64,000 bases of DNA. Origin: Paragorgia papillata (taxonomy: Eukaryota; Cnidaria; Anthozoa; Scleralcyonacea; Coralliidae). This document shows positions 1 through 10,762 of this stretch, in pieces. Position numbers and translations under genes: made by a program. The notes below the pieces were generated by a model, which saw nothing but the letters and a program-made list of their open reading frames with translations, made no database searches and was not told the DNA's origin. Position 1 is the first letter of the stretch; every line of letters begins with the position of its first letter. The DNA lies in NCBI GenBank assembly GCA_035771165.1, contig JAWNZC010000314.1, forward strand, positions 4,618,501 to 4,682,500, given 5' to 3'.

Positions 1-605
1 TTTTATTAATCAATGTTTTATCCGTATTTAAAGATGCTGATTAAACATTCATTTCTTTTGAATTTTCGTCATGAATTATTAATGAATTTGATAAATATCG
101 CATAAAGCCCTTGAATAATAATTAGAAACGAAATGAAGAAAAAAACAAGGAAAATCTTTGTCCAAGGTGGACAAACCCTCGAACGTCGGGATGTATTCGA
201 TATAAAGCCCTCGGACGCTGCGCGTCCTCTGGTCTTTATATAGCATACATCCTTCGTTCTCGGGATTGATCTATTAAATAAACTAAGTTTTTTATATCTT
301 GCGGCTCTGAGCTAAATTGATAGTTATGAACTAAATAGATTCATTAGATTGCAAGATTTCCGTATTCGGTCCTCTCACCGCCACTGTCATATACTAATTT
401 AAAATATTACACAGGCTTATATTTAATATTTTAAATTTTGACAGTAATAGCGAAGACCTTGCTTGAATTGAGATAAGACAAATTATATTAGGTGCTACTC
501 CGAGTGACGATCAATACCGGCCTACTCCCATCTTGACCTTGTTGGTAGAGCATCGAAAAACAACGTCGCGGGGTTGACAACTTGTCGCGGTCAAGTATAT
601 ATAGG

Positions 606-1551
606 TTTACTTAGCCTGCGTAGCCGGCACTGGGGATTGGGACGGACAGTGAAAGGAGCGCCTGCAGTCACCCATTGTTACTTTTCGTGTAAGCGTTCGC
701 CGGCGAACGCTCGCAATCTATTGGTTGACACGCTAATGACCTATCAATCAAAGAGAGTTTGAATTTCGCTGCAGACGTTGGCGAAGAAGAGTGTTGTGAA
801 AATATATAATATTATTAAGGAAACGAGCTCAAAATAAACTGAGATTGAGAAGAGAGTGGCCATAAGGCACTGCATGTGCATCAGAAGGAAAATGTTTATT
901 CGCTGGTTTCCGAACAGTTAATTACGGTAAGATTTTCACGCAAGACGTGGCCCCTTCGGCGACTTCAGTGGGATCTACTCAGGCGTACTTCTCCTGCTGC
1001 ATTGACCATCAGCGCCAGTTATCAGTGGAAAATAAAATTCGCTATTAACTCAGTATTAATATTGATGTGAGTGCGAATGTCGCGAGATGTTATGATTATA
1101 TTTATATTGATTGTCGTCATAGTCGTTACATACACATCTTTTATAACTACGAAAATAATCTGTCTGAGCTTTCTGTAGCCCACTCAACATAAATTGTTTA
1201 ATTATTTAAAAGATTTTGCAGTGAACACTATTAACCGTAAACCAGCCAAGATATAGCAACAGCAGAATAATATAATGTTGTCAGACGCTGACACAGCGAA
1301 CATATACCACACAAATTCCTGAATCAAGAAAGCACTTTGGTACACATGCTCATTCATAACTGTGCTATTTTAGTTAATTCTAGATACGTGTTTTTTAAAC
1401 GGAGTAAATATTCGATCAACTTTTGAAATTGACAACTTCCAAAAATACACTGTCTTAATTAGGGGCGGCACGAAAAATAACAACAGGCGCCTGCAGGCGC
1501 TCCATTCCCCAATCACCCCAGTGCCGGCTACGCAGGCTAAGCTTTACTCTA
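606..1551. mobile_element. Non-autonomous TIR element, ~0.95 kb
   Basis: The segment starting at the 'cttagcctgcgtagccgg' block (about 610) recurs inverted at about 1490-1550. The arms are about 55 bp and include the 'gagcgcctgcag' block. No coding capacity was recognised between them. Terminal duplications were not resolved, so the exact ends are approximate. Confidence 0.5.
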
Positions 1552-2485
1552 ATTGCCAGATATGGACGTCAATATATAATTTATCTTCACCCACCAAGTT
1601 CATCATCTCACAACGATTGAGAGTGTATAAACTCGCGGGGTTTTTAATGATGTCGGTTTTACATTAAAATATATAGTTCCGTGGTCCCTGCCAAAAAAAA
1701 TGGTGGCATGTCGATTTTATTATGATCCTTTGCGCACAGAAAACTTTAAATATTTAAATAATAACAGAAAACATAGCTTTGATGACACCAAAATTCATAA
1801 GAAGGAAGCTAACCTCACTGAATTGGTGTTAACATGTCAAGCATTTTAAAACTGTAACCGATTTAGGTTCACAAATGATTGTGGTAAAATCGACACGCTG
1901 CCGTCTTTTTGCATGAGTATGGTGGATTGTATATCGTTAAAATTTAAAACGTTTAAGCTATCTGAAATATGGAAATATACTCAAACTGAAAAATATTGTC
2001 CAACATTTTCTATTTAGTTGATAGGTTTATACCCAGCCAAATGCCCGTCGGTTGAAGAAGTGAAAGCATACTTCAAGGACAGTGTCACACCAGTGGCTAA
2101 CCGTTTTTAACAACAGCCCGCGAAAGTAAGGTGTTGCCTGACGAAAACTATTTGACTGTTGTCAATAACCTTGTCGAAGAAATGGTAATAAAGTTAAAGG
2201 CGATTGCACCCCACAAGGTACCGATTTTTGTATCGTTTTATAAACTAATAACTTTCTTAAAACTTTGTCTCTAATAATGAAAATGTCAACCGTTTTTAAT
2301 GTCAATTTTTACTGGTTACTTGCATGAATGTACCTATAAAACGAAAGATTGGACTTTGATTTATGACTAATTTTGGTCCAGTTTGGCTTTTGCTTCGGGA
2401 CTGACATATCATACTTTCACTCATCCCTTCGCTTTCCAGTGGATTTCAAGCTACAGCGAGACTCAATTTTCAGAAGAACTTTGAA

Positions 2486-2779
2486 ATGGCAAGTTCATCA
2501 GGACCAAATTTTGTAATATCTGGCAACTGTTCACACTGCTCAAAGATCGATGCGAAAGAATTTTACTGTCCTGGGCTTGCAGGAAGAGGTCGTAATCATT
2601 ACAGTAATCTAGCGATGGGTTTACCTTTCCATCCACAAATAATACACAGATCACCTAGTCAGTGTCGTCCAAGAGCCCATCAACCATTATGTCCTACTTT
2701 TCCAATCAGATTAAACAGTTTTTGTAATTATCAAGATGTAGAACACAAGAGGATACCATCGAAAGAAGAGTACCTCTAA
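2486..2779 (+). CDS. Small hypothetical protein, 97 aa
   Basis: An ATG-initiated ORF starts MASSSGPNFVISGNCSHCSK and holds several cysteines (CSHC, FYC, SQC, LC, FC). An acceptor-like 'ttttcag' lies just upstream, at about 2468-2474, and an AATAAA-type polyadenylation signal follows near 2964. It could be a one-exon gene, the last exon of a larger gene, or chance. No family is recognised and no disulfide or zinc-binding spacing is clear. Confidence 0.3.
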   Translation: MASSSGPNFVISGNCSHCSKIDAKEFYCPGLAGRGRNHYSNLAMGLPFHPQIIHRSPSQCRPRAHQPLCPTFPIRLNSFCNYQDVEHKRIPSKEEYL

Positions 2780-3294
2780 ATCACCATCCACACATGCTCC
2801 CTTGTAATCCACATTGGCTAAATCCTGTAGATATTCCAAATACCGTCACTATGTTACGTCACTATGGAGTCTTTAAAGTATTCTCCCGTGCCACAAGCCC
2901 ACAACTGCCGTAGACCATCATGAAATTTAGCGCATACAGAAGTTTTAATATGTGCGTCATTAAATAAATTTTATTTTTGTTTCACAAGCACTTGTAAAAA
3001 AGAAAGAAGTAGAAAGCATTTCTTTTTCATAGAGTTATATAAACACAAGCGGCAGTTTGGGAGAGGGAGAAATTACATCGGACGAATTGATAGGCTGCGT
3101 GCAGACTACTCGAAGATGAGATTGTGAGTAGAGCCTATGTATACGCATTGAACTCTAAAAACAAAAGTAATTGCTGCCGCAGGCCACAAACATACTCCAT
3201 GCATAACCAAAGGTAACCTTAACAACCATTCGAGTAATCTAGTTTCTATTCCATTTAATTGATATAGTTATTGCGGAACATTAATCCGGCTGTG

Positions 3295-5208
3295 ATGTCC
3301 ACAGTACTTTCTGGAGCAAAGTGTTATGCAATCAAACGGAATGATGGGTTTCAATTTCTTACGAAAAAGGGCATTAAAAGTCCGTCTAAAGAAAAAGTCG
3401 AGGCAGTCATTACAAAGAACAAGCTTGGGGAACTGAACGTGAACCGAAACTTTTTAAATAAAGGAACCCGTGAAACAAAGATAAACAAGAAGAATTTGAA
3501 GAAATGGCGTTCTGTTATTTTCAGTCGTTCGCTAGTTGGAAAAACACTCAGGGAGAGTCTGGACAAACGTATGTACCAAAATCTTTGACACTATGTCAAA
3601 CGTCAAACATTTCATTGTTAGATCAAATTAACGCCTTGTTAGTTATGACGCTATTTAATTGTAAGTATTCGTGGACGATGCCATTTAATTACTTATATAG
3701 TGCATGCCTGTGCATACCTAACTTGCCATACTAACTTGCCTACTTGTGTTTAAATGCTTAAATAGATTAGCTCCAGACTATCTGCTTAACGAATTCAACC
3801 ATGCGTATAACGTACATTCGTATATGACGCGTAATAGAGATCTACTCCGTCCACCATTAGCTAAAACGCAAAAATATCAAGGATCTTTTAGAATTAATGG
3901 GGCAAGAGTATGGAATAAGTTACCATCCGACCTCAGGAACGTAACAGAACTAGATAATTTTAAGAGGAAGCTAAAGAAACATTTGCGGCTTGCCCAGGAC
4001 TGACTACCGAATTATTGCTTTTGTATATGTGTGTATATATTTATATTATATTTGTACTAGTCTTGTAAATGTAAATGTAATTTAATTTATTGTATTTCTA
4101 TTTATTGCGATGTTTGTATTTTTGTTAAACAGGGCTCCATTTAAATCAGCGTTAGCTGAATTGGACTACCCTGTATAAATATTATTAAATCAAAAAAATC
4201 AAATCAATCAAATACCTAAAGCAACAGAGGCGCTTTTTAAAAAACGGATTTCTCCATCCTAATACGCTGTTTTATAGTCATTTTTAGGACAATTTGTTGA
4301 AAGAATTGTATTAATGTAAAATTACTATTATGTTTTAGTTCTACAGTACAAAAGCCCCGATAACGAACTGGGTAAAGTGATTTTGATAAACTAAACATTT
4401 TCACTTTGTGTTAAATCGTTGTCTGCATGTGCATGGAATTTAAAAAAATTGACGTATATACATGCATTCTCCATTCTGTAGACGAAACCTTGGAAGCAGA
4501 AAAAGAACTTTCCATTGTCTGTAAGTCAAATAAATATTGCTAAACTTGACCAGAAATGTTACAGATAACCTTTGTTGGTTGGTTATCGAGAGATCAAAAA
4601 ATAACTTTGAATGGATTAGGACGGGACTAGACCCATTACTGTACTATACAAATTCTCTCTCTCTCACACACCATTATGGTCTCTTGTTTATTTATAATAA
4701 ATCTGTGAATAATTTAATAACCAACCATGACAACTAATCTGTTTTGATAATTATAATGAATTAATATATATATATTATATATAAGATTGTTCCAAGCTAC
4801 ACCGATGAGCTTAGTACAGCGAAACACGTGTCTGCATATATATATATATATAAGTGAGTTTTGGTTCACGAATTGTTAGAGAGTGCTCAATACCATAAAT
4901 AGATAGAGCAAAATACAAAGTATGAAGTATAGTTTTACCTTAAAGTCTTCGCTACCAGAGGTTTCACCCTAAACGGGATCATCAGGCGACTGAAAAATAT
5001 CGGTTAGTGGGCTGCTTAAATGCGTTGGTTGGGGCGTGGGTGTGGGCGTCGAAACGTCCGGCGCATTCCTTTGGAGCGTGGGTGTGGGCGTCGAAACGTT
5101 GCGCGCATTCCTTTGATTGTTTAGGTTGTTGATCCGAAATCTGTTTTTGTGCCGACAGGTCGAAACTATTTCTGATCTTTTGTTTAGTAAAAGTTGTTTG
5201 TCTGCCTT

Positions 5209-5255
<47 letters not shown>

Positions 5256-5315
5256 CCCGTTTAGGGTGAAACCTCTGGTAGCGAAGACTTTAAGGTAAAA
5301 CTATACTTTATACTT

Positions 5316-5372
<57 letters not shown>

Positions 5373-7261
5373 TATATTGAATAAACTAAAAAGTGTTCGT
5401 TGTTATATATCCATCTCAAACTCATTAATAATTCATGAGGAAAACACAAAGGAAAATCATGACCGTGACGTGTCTCTATATGTGATAGAGACACGCTCGA
5501 TTTTCAAAATTGATGTCTATATGAGTTTATTATATGGATAGTCTTTGAAGCCATTTAAAACATTCGCAGTACGTGTTTTAATTAGTACTTGGAGTTTCAT
5601 GGACGTAAAACTCCAAGTAACAACGAACACTTTTTAGTTTATTCCAACGTAATGCAAAGTGGGTTCTAGAGCGGTATACATAAGTTTAATGTATTGTTCG
5701 CTTACAGGTTCAGGGGATAACAAATGGCTTATTCAAGACAACGAAATCGTTGCTTACGGCACATTGGAAAATGCGACGTTTGTGGTATACAATTATCTAA
5801 AAGAAAACGTTAAAGTCGGTGATGAGATAAATGTTGACGAAGTTGGCACTGGCACAGTACGATTTGTACTGTTTTTTCCCTGCAGGAACACGAATAAAGT
5901 ATACAAAGTGAAAAATCAGGTACGTGAAAAGATAGATAGACTATACTATACTACACTACACTACACTACACTACACTACACTACACTACACTACACTACA
6001 CTACACTACACTACACTACACTACACTACACTACACTACACTACACTACACTACACTACACTACACTACACTACACTACACTACACTACACTACACTACA
6101 CTACACTACACTACACTACACTACACTACACTACACTACACTACACTACACTATATACTATACTGTACTGTACTGTACTGTACTGTACTGTACTGTACTG
6201 TACTGTACTGTACTGTACTGTACTGTACTGTACTGTACTGTACTGTACTGTACTGTACTGTACTGTACTATAGTTAGACGGCGGTGCGAAGATATGGATT
6301 TTATCTGCGAGTGGTGATAAACAATATTTTACGAATGAGCGTGGCGAATGAATAAACTGTTTTCACAACGAGAAGATAATCCATATCTTTAAGCCACCGT
6401 CTAATTTTCTTTTTATTATATATAGAAACAATAAAATTAGTGTTCATTTTGGTGCGTGAAGACTGACGTTATCGATATTTCACTAGTTAAGATATGGAAA
6501 ATATCTCACTGATATATATTTCTCAGTAAAACACTCGTATTTATAAAAGTTGTCAACTTACTGTCCAGGGGAAATATCTAATCGATATTCCGATCTCCTT
6601 GCAGGATAACAGTGTAGAGGACGAATGTTCCAACGAAAGTTCGTCGGATGAAATATCACAGAACAGATCGTCAGATGAATCGTCTGATGTCAATTTACGG
6701 GACGCTGAAGATGACTCATCAGATATGTCCTCAGATACGTGCGCAGATGAATCCTCCAACGAGCCATCATACATGAAGTCCTCAAATAAGTCGTCAGATG
6801 AGTCTTCAGATGAGTCGTCTTCAGATGAGTCGTCTTCAGATGAGTCGTCTTCAGATGAGTCGTCTTCAGATGAGTCGTCTTCAGATGGGTCCTCAGATGG
6901 GTCCTCAAATGAATCCTCAAACAAGCCATCATACAAGTCCTCAAATAAGTCCTCAAATAAGTCGTCAGATGAGTCCTCAGATGGGTCGTCTTCAGATAAG
7001 TCCTTAGCTGGATCCTCGGATAAGTCCTCGCACCCACCCGATGACTTGAAAGTAAGAGAAGACGAAGAAGATAACGCACCGATAAATGGTGTAAGAGAAA
7101 GGGGAAAGGATGTTAACGAAGAAGACGACGAAGATCGAGAGGATCAAGAAGTGGGCGGAAGCCAAAGAAAGAAACGTAAGACAGAAGTTGATAAACTTCG
7201 AGACCAGTTGTATCAACCTGTTTCCGGAAGAAGAACAGTTAAGCCAGTTTCTCGCAGTTAA
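3295..7261 (+). CDS. Four-exon gene for a Ser/Asp/Glu-rich acidic protein, ~393 aa, unrecognised
   Basis: Proposed coding exons are 3295-3568, 4482-4520, 5708-5919 and 6605-7261. All junctions are GT-AG and the phases join exactly (1, 1, 0), giving 393 codons plus stop. Exons 1-3 encode a basic N-terminal part (KRNDGFQFLTKKG) and a compact region (WLIQDNEIVAYGTLENATFV, then KVGDEINVDEVGTGTVRFVL). Exon 4 encodes about 140 residues of SSDESSDESSSDE repeats, then a basic tail (RKKRKTEVDKLRDQLYQPVS). The Ser-Asp/Glu run looks like a CK2-type phospho-acceptor tract and the tail like a nuclear signal; both are inference. Intron 1 holds a LINE 3' end, intron 2 an inverted-repeat MITE and TA runs, and intron 3 the CTACA/CTGTA microsatellite. 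The start is the first ATG in an open stretch after an in-frame TAG; an upstream exon is possible. Function unknown. Confidence 0.55.
3740..4215 (+). mobile_element. LINE 3' end, 5'-truncated (non-LTR RT C-terminus)
   Basis: The ORF at 3746-4003 reads FKCLNRLAPDYL...NGARVWNKLPSDLRN...FKRKLKKHL. This is the usual C-terminal tail of CR1/L2/Jockey-like RT polyproteins (RGARLWNxLPxxLR, then FKRxLKxxL). It is followed by a non-coding tail ending in a simple 'atcaaatcaatcaaat' repeat near 4215, a typical LINE 3' end. It lies inside intron 1 of the acidic-protein gene. Upstream RT motifs are absent. Confidence 0.7.
4919..5311. mobile_element. Inverted-repeat MITE with internal TA tract
   Basis: The block around 4924-4985, with 'gctaccagaggtttcaccct', returns inverted at 5250-5311. 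Between them are two direct copies of a ~45-bp unit containing 'gggcgtgggtgtgggcgtcg', plus a TA run at 5213-5251. No protein is supported; the ORF read across the direct units is a by-product of the repeat. Confidence 0.6.
5320..5371. repeat. (TA)n microsatellite
   Basis: A nearly pure AT dinucleotide run directly after the right arm of the preceding MITE and before the next one. A second run lies at 5213-5251. Confidence 0.9.
5377..5643. mobile_element. MITE with ~25-bp terminal inverted repeats
   Basis: The ends 'aataaactaaaaagtgttcg' (about 5379) and its inverse (about 5620-5640) bound ~265 bp. The interior includes 'cattaataattcatga' and 'acattcgcagtacgtgtttt'. Related pieces occur at 61-110 and 19060-19640. 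It abuts the acceptor side of exon 3 of the acidic-protein gene. Confidence 0.65.
5942..6268. repeat. Pentanucleotide microsatellite (CTACA)n then (CTGTA)n
   Basis: About 200 bp of CTACA units switch at about 6153 to about 110 bp of CTGTA units, in intron 3 of the acidic-protein gene. It keeps a reading frame open after exon 3, which is an artefact of the repeat. Confidence 0.95.
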
Positions 7262-7840
7262 AGACGATTTACTGTGAATACTTGTAAGCCGTTACAGCTA
7301 TAGAACCATAGAACTTAATTGGAATGCCAATTTCGTTTTCGCTAGCCGCGAATCGAATATATAATATAGTGAATCTCTGATAGTGAATACAGTGCGCAGA
7401 CACACGACACGATTTAAAATGACTTACATGGATATTTATTTCGATCCAATATGATAGAGAACATTTCACATCCTGAAACTTAACAAATACATAAAAATGT
7501 CGGTGCTTGTTTAAAAAAGCCATATTATACAAACTTTTTTTGCTGGGTTTTATAAATAGGAAAACCCAAACATAATATTCATGTTATTATGCAATAAAAG
7601 TGGTTTTCTAACTCTTGAATGGAGTCGTTAATTATTAAGTGTTTCTCTGACACAATGTGATGATGATCAAGCTAACACCAAAAAGAATGATATAGAAATA
7701 AGCTAAATTCCTTACTTAAGATTAGCAAAAAATATTATTATCAAGAGTATTTTGCCAAAAATCAGTCAAATACAAAATCAATATGGAAAGGTATTAGAGA
7801 TTTGGTGAATTGTAAATCTAAATCATCTCATACCCCTACT

Positions 7841-8188
7841 ACACACGTAAAAATCTCACAGCTTCTCAACAGGATGTGTTCGCAACAGGCTTGTAGCAAG
7901 GCTGTTAACAGGTTGTAGCAATGCTGTTCATTCAAGAAGCTGCTACAACCTTGTTAGCATCAATCTGTTAACAACTTGTTGAGTGCAGAGCGGTAGCAGC
8001 TTGTTGGAACAACTTGTCATCAGTCTGTTGGAGTCATCAACCTTGTTACAAGTTGTCAACAACCTGTTACAGACATGTTAACAAGACTGGGACAGCCAGT
8101 GCGAACACATGACGGTGACAGCCTGTTGAACAGCCTTGTAACAACTTGCTGGCAGGTATGTAACAGCTTGCGCGTTTCTACGTGTGTA
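7841..8188. mobile_element. MITE with ACACACGTA-type ends and Cys/Leu-like 'cttgttaac' interior
   Basis: The left end 'ctacacacgtaaaaat' matches the inverse of the right end 'gcgtttctacgtgtgtag', enclosing about 350 bp. The interior is made of degenerate CTTGTTAACA/ACAGGTTGTAGCA modules. No coding potential was found. Confidence 0.65.
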
Positions 8189-8449
8189 GGATAGAAAAAA
8201 ATAATCAGGTTATTACAAATGGGCAGGGTATTGCTAATGAGTTTAATATGAGTATTTTTTGCCAATGTTGGAAAGAATCCAGCCTCGTCAATCCCAACTA
8301 AGTCATTCTTTTCGTATTACCTTTATTCTTCACAACGTAGTTTCTATCTCTTTCCTACTACGGTTTTGGAGATTGAAGCTATTTGATTGGTACTGGGCCT
8401 TTTAGTATTCCTGTTTCGGTTCCGAAAATTTTAAATAAAGTCGTCTCTT

Positions 8450-9090
8450 ATAGGACCCACTCTCAGGGGTCATCATAGAAAGAATTTAGAACTGCCGGCG
8501 TGCTCCCCAAGAAAATTTTGAAATTTGGGTGTCTGAAATGAAATTTCCTGCGTTCTGACAACACCTTTTAGCAAAATTTTAAGTTTAAAAACAGAAAAAC
8601 AATGATACTTTATTTATAATCTAACATGTACAGTAGTTGCACGCAGTCTTGTTATTTTCAATACACGGATTAATATTATAAAATACCATAAAATAAATGT
8701 GCTGCATAAGCAACGTTGAATTGGAAAAAAATTTCCAAATACTAAAGGTTTTATGAAATTAATTGAACTGTACGTTTCTCTCATAAAAGGCCTATACAGA
8801 ACTGCAATATTCCTAAACTAAATTCTATTCCAAATCTATATTGCACTTCAAGTTTAATGCTGCAGTGGTTAAAAATTATAGGTCAACCAGCTAAGTATCT
8901 ACAAAATATTTGGGCCCACCAGTCAGTCACAAATTGTTGGGGCCCACAAGGTAAACAGGCTTAGGATGGCGTAGGATGGCGAGGAATCAAGATGCGCGAG
9001 GCGACATGCGCGAGGACATAAACTTCAAAGGTTCCGACGCGAGTTGGACTTCTGGTTGTATTCTGTGATTGGGGGCTACGCCGCCCCTGG
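8450..9090. mobile_element. Degenerate hAT-like non-autonomous element, copy related to 41712-42574
   Basis: It shares long blocks with 41712-42574 in the same order: 'caggggtc..catag.aagaatttagaac', 'gaaatttgggtgtctgaaatg', 'cttgttattttcaatac', 'ttgttggggcccacaa', and the terminus 'acgccgcccctg'. Its left end is lost. Its right terminus touches the LINE RT relic, so it probably inserted into that LINE. Confidence 0.6.
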
Positions 9091-9970
9091 CAAAAGTCAT
9101 TCCTGTTTACAAAAAAGCTTCTCCATTGTCTCTCTCTAATTATCGTCCTATTTCTCTACTTTCAATATTCAACAAGACTATAATTGAGAAACTGATGTAT
9201 AACAGGCCTATTTCTTATTTTCATAAATTAATTTATCTGTTGTCTATGATCAGCAATTTGGATTTAGATCTAAACATTCAACACTTCACCTACTGCTTTT
9301 ATTAACTGATAAAATTAAAAGATCTATTGATAATGGCTTTTATTCTTGCGACATCTTTTTAGATTTGTGTAAAGCATTTGACACAGTTGATCATAATTTT
9401 TTTTTGCTAAATTAGATTATTATGGAATAAGAGGTATTGCTTATGAATGGTTTTCCTCTTTAATTTAGATAATAATAAACAATTTGTATCGATATCTAAT
9501 ACTAATTCGGACTATAAACTAATTACTCACGGGGTGCCACAGGCACAGGGCTCTGTTCTTGGCCCCCTTTTATTTCTTATTTATATTAATGATTTTCATA
9601 AATGCTCTGATGTCTTTGAATTTAATTTATTTGCTATAATTTTTTTCATGGTATAAACTTGTTTCTTAGTGATCCCAATATCTTAAGTCTAGAATCCAAA
9701 TTAAGTGATGAATTAGTGAAAGTGTGCAAACAAACTATCGCTGAACCTTGATAAAACTAGTTTTGCATGTTCTGTTCCACCCACAACAAAAGAAAACTAA
9801 TTATCAAATTAAATTGCAAATCTCTAGCAGAGCTCTTAAACAGGATTTTTACATTAAATATCTAGGATTATTGGATTAATCATTGATTGTCATTTAAATT
9901 GGAGGAAACATATACACGAATTAGCTATAAAAAAAATATCTAAGGGTATATATATTCTCTCCAAATACGA
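9091..9970 (+). pseudogene. Decayed LINE reverse transcriptase domain
   Basis: Reading across frames gives RT landmarks in order: VIPVYKKASPLSLSNYRPIS, then YSCDIFLDLCKAFDTVDH (the catalytic-Asp region), YGIRGIAYEWF, HGVPQ(AQ)GSVLGPLLFLIY, LSLNLDKT and IKYLGLLIDCHLNWRKHI. These are motifs of a CR1/Jockey-clade non-LTR RT. There are frameshifts and stops, and the YADD-region match is lost. It is cut at the left by a hAT-like terminus and at the right by the ATTACTAGGG satellite. Confidence 0.8.
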
Positions 9971-9979
9971 CATGTGATT

Positions 9980-10660
9980 ACTAAGAGTTTTAATTACTAG
10001 ATTACTAGGGGTTACCAGATTACTAGGGGGTTACTAGATTACCAGGGATTACTAGGGATTACTAGGGATTACTAGATTACTAGGGATTACTAGATTACCA
10101 GGGGTTACTAGATTACTAGGGATTACTAGGGGCTACTAGATTACTAGGGATTACTAGATTACCAGGGATTACTAGATCACCAGGGGTTACTAGATTACCA
10201 GGGATTACTAGGGATTACTAGGGATTATTAGATTACTAGGGATTACCAGGGATTACTAGATCACCAGGGGTTACTAGATTACCAGGGATTACTAGGGATT
10301 ACTAGGGATTATTAGATTACTAGGGATTACTAGATTACTAGGGATTACTAGATTACCAGGGGTTACTAGATTACCAGGGATAACTAGGGATTACTAGGGG
10401 TTACTAGATTACCAGGGATTACTAGGGATTACTAGATTACCAGGGATTACTAGATTACCAGGGATTACTAGATTACCAGCGATTACTAGGGATTACTAGA
10501 ATCCCTAGTAATCTAGTAATCCCTAGTAATCTAGTAATCTAGTAATTCCTTGGTAATCTAGTTATCCCTGGTAATCTAGTAATCCCTAGTAATCTAGTAA
10601 TCCCTGGTAATCTAGTAATCCCTAGTAATCTAGTAATCCCTGGTAATCTAGTAATCCCTG
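9980..10660. repeat. ATTACTAGGG/ATTACCAGGG satellite with an internal orientation switch
   Basis: Units of 10-18 bp built from GATTACTAGG and GATTACCAGG run head to tail from about 9985 to 10500. They then continue as the reverse complement (CCCTAGTAATCTAGTAAT) to about 10660, making a long imperfect hairpin. Confidence 0.9.
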
Positions 10661-10762
10661 GTTGAAAAAAGGCCAAAATCAGTCAAAGCAGTTAGCTATA
10701 ACTGTTAACAAATATGAATTATTTCAAATTTTTCACTTATGTATTTATTAATCATGTTTTAG

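Noticed and set aside
6553..7079. Minus-strand ORFs opposite the SSDE repeats
   Set aside because: Shadow frames of the acidic-protein exon at 6605-7261, which has the splice sites and terminal stop.
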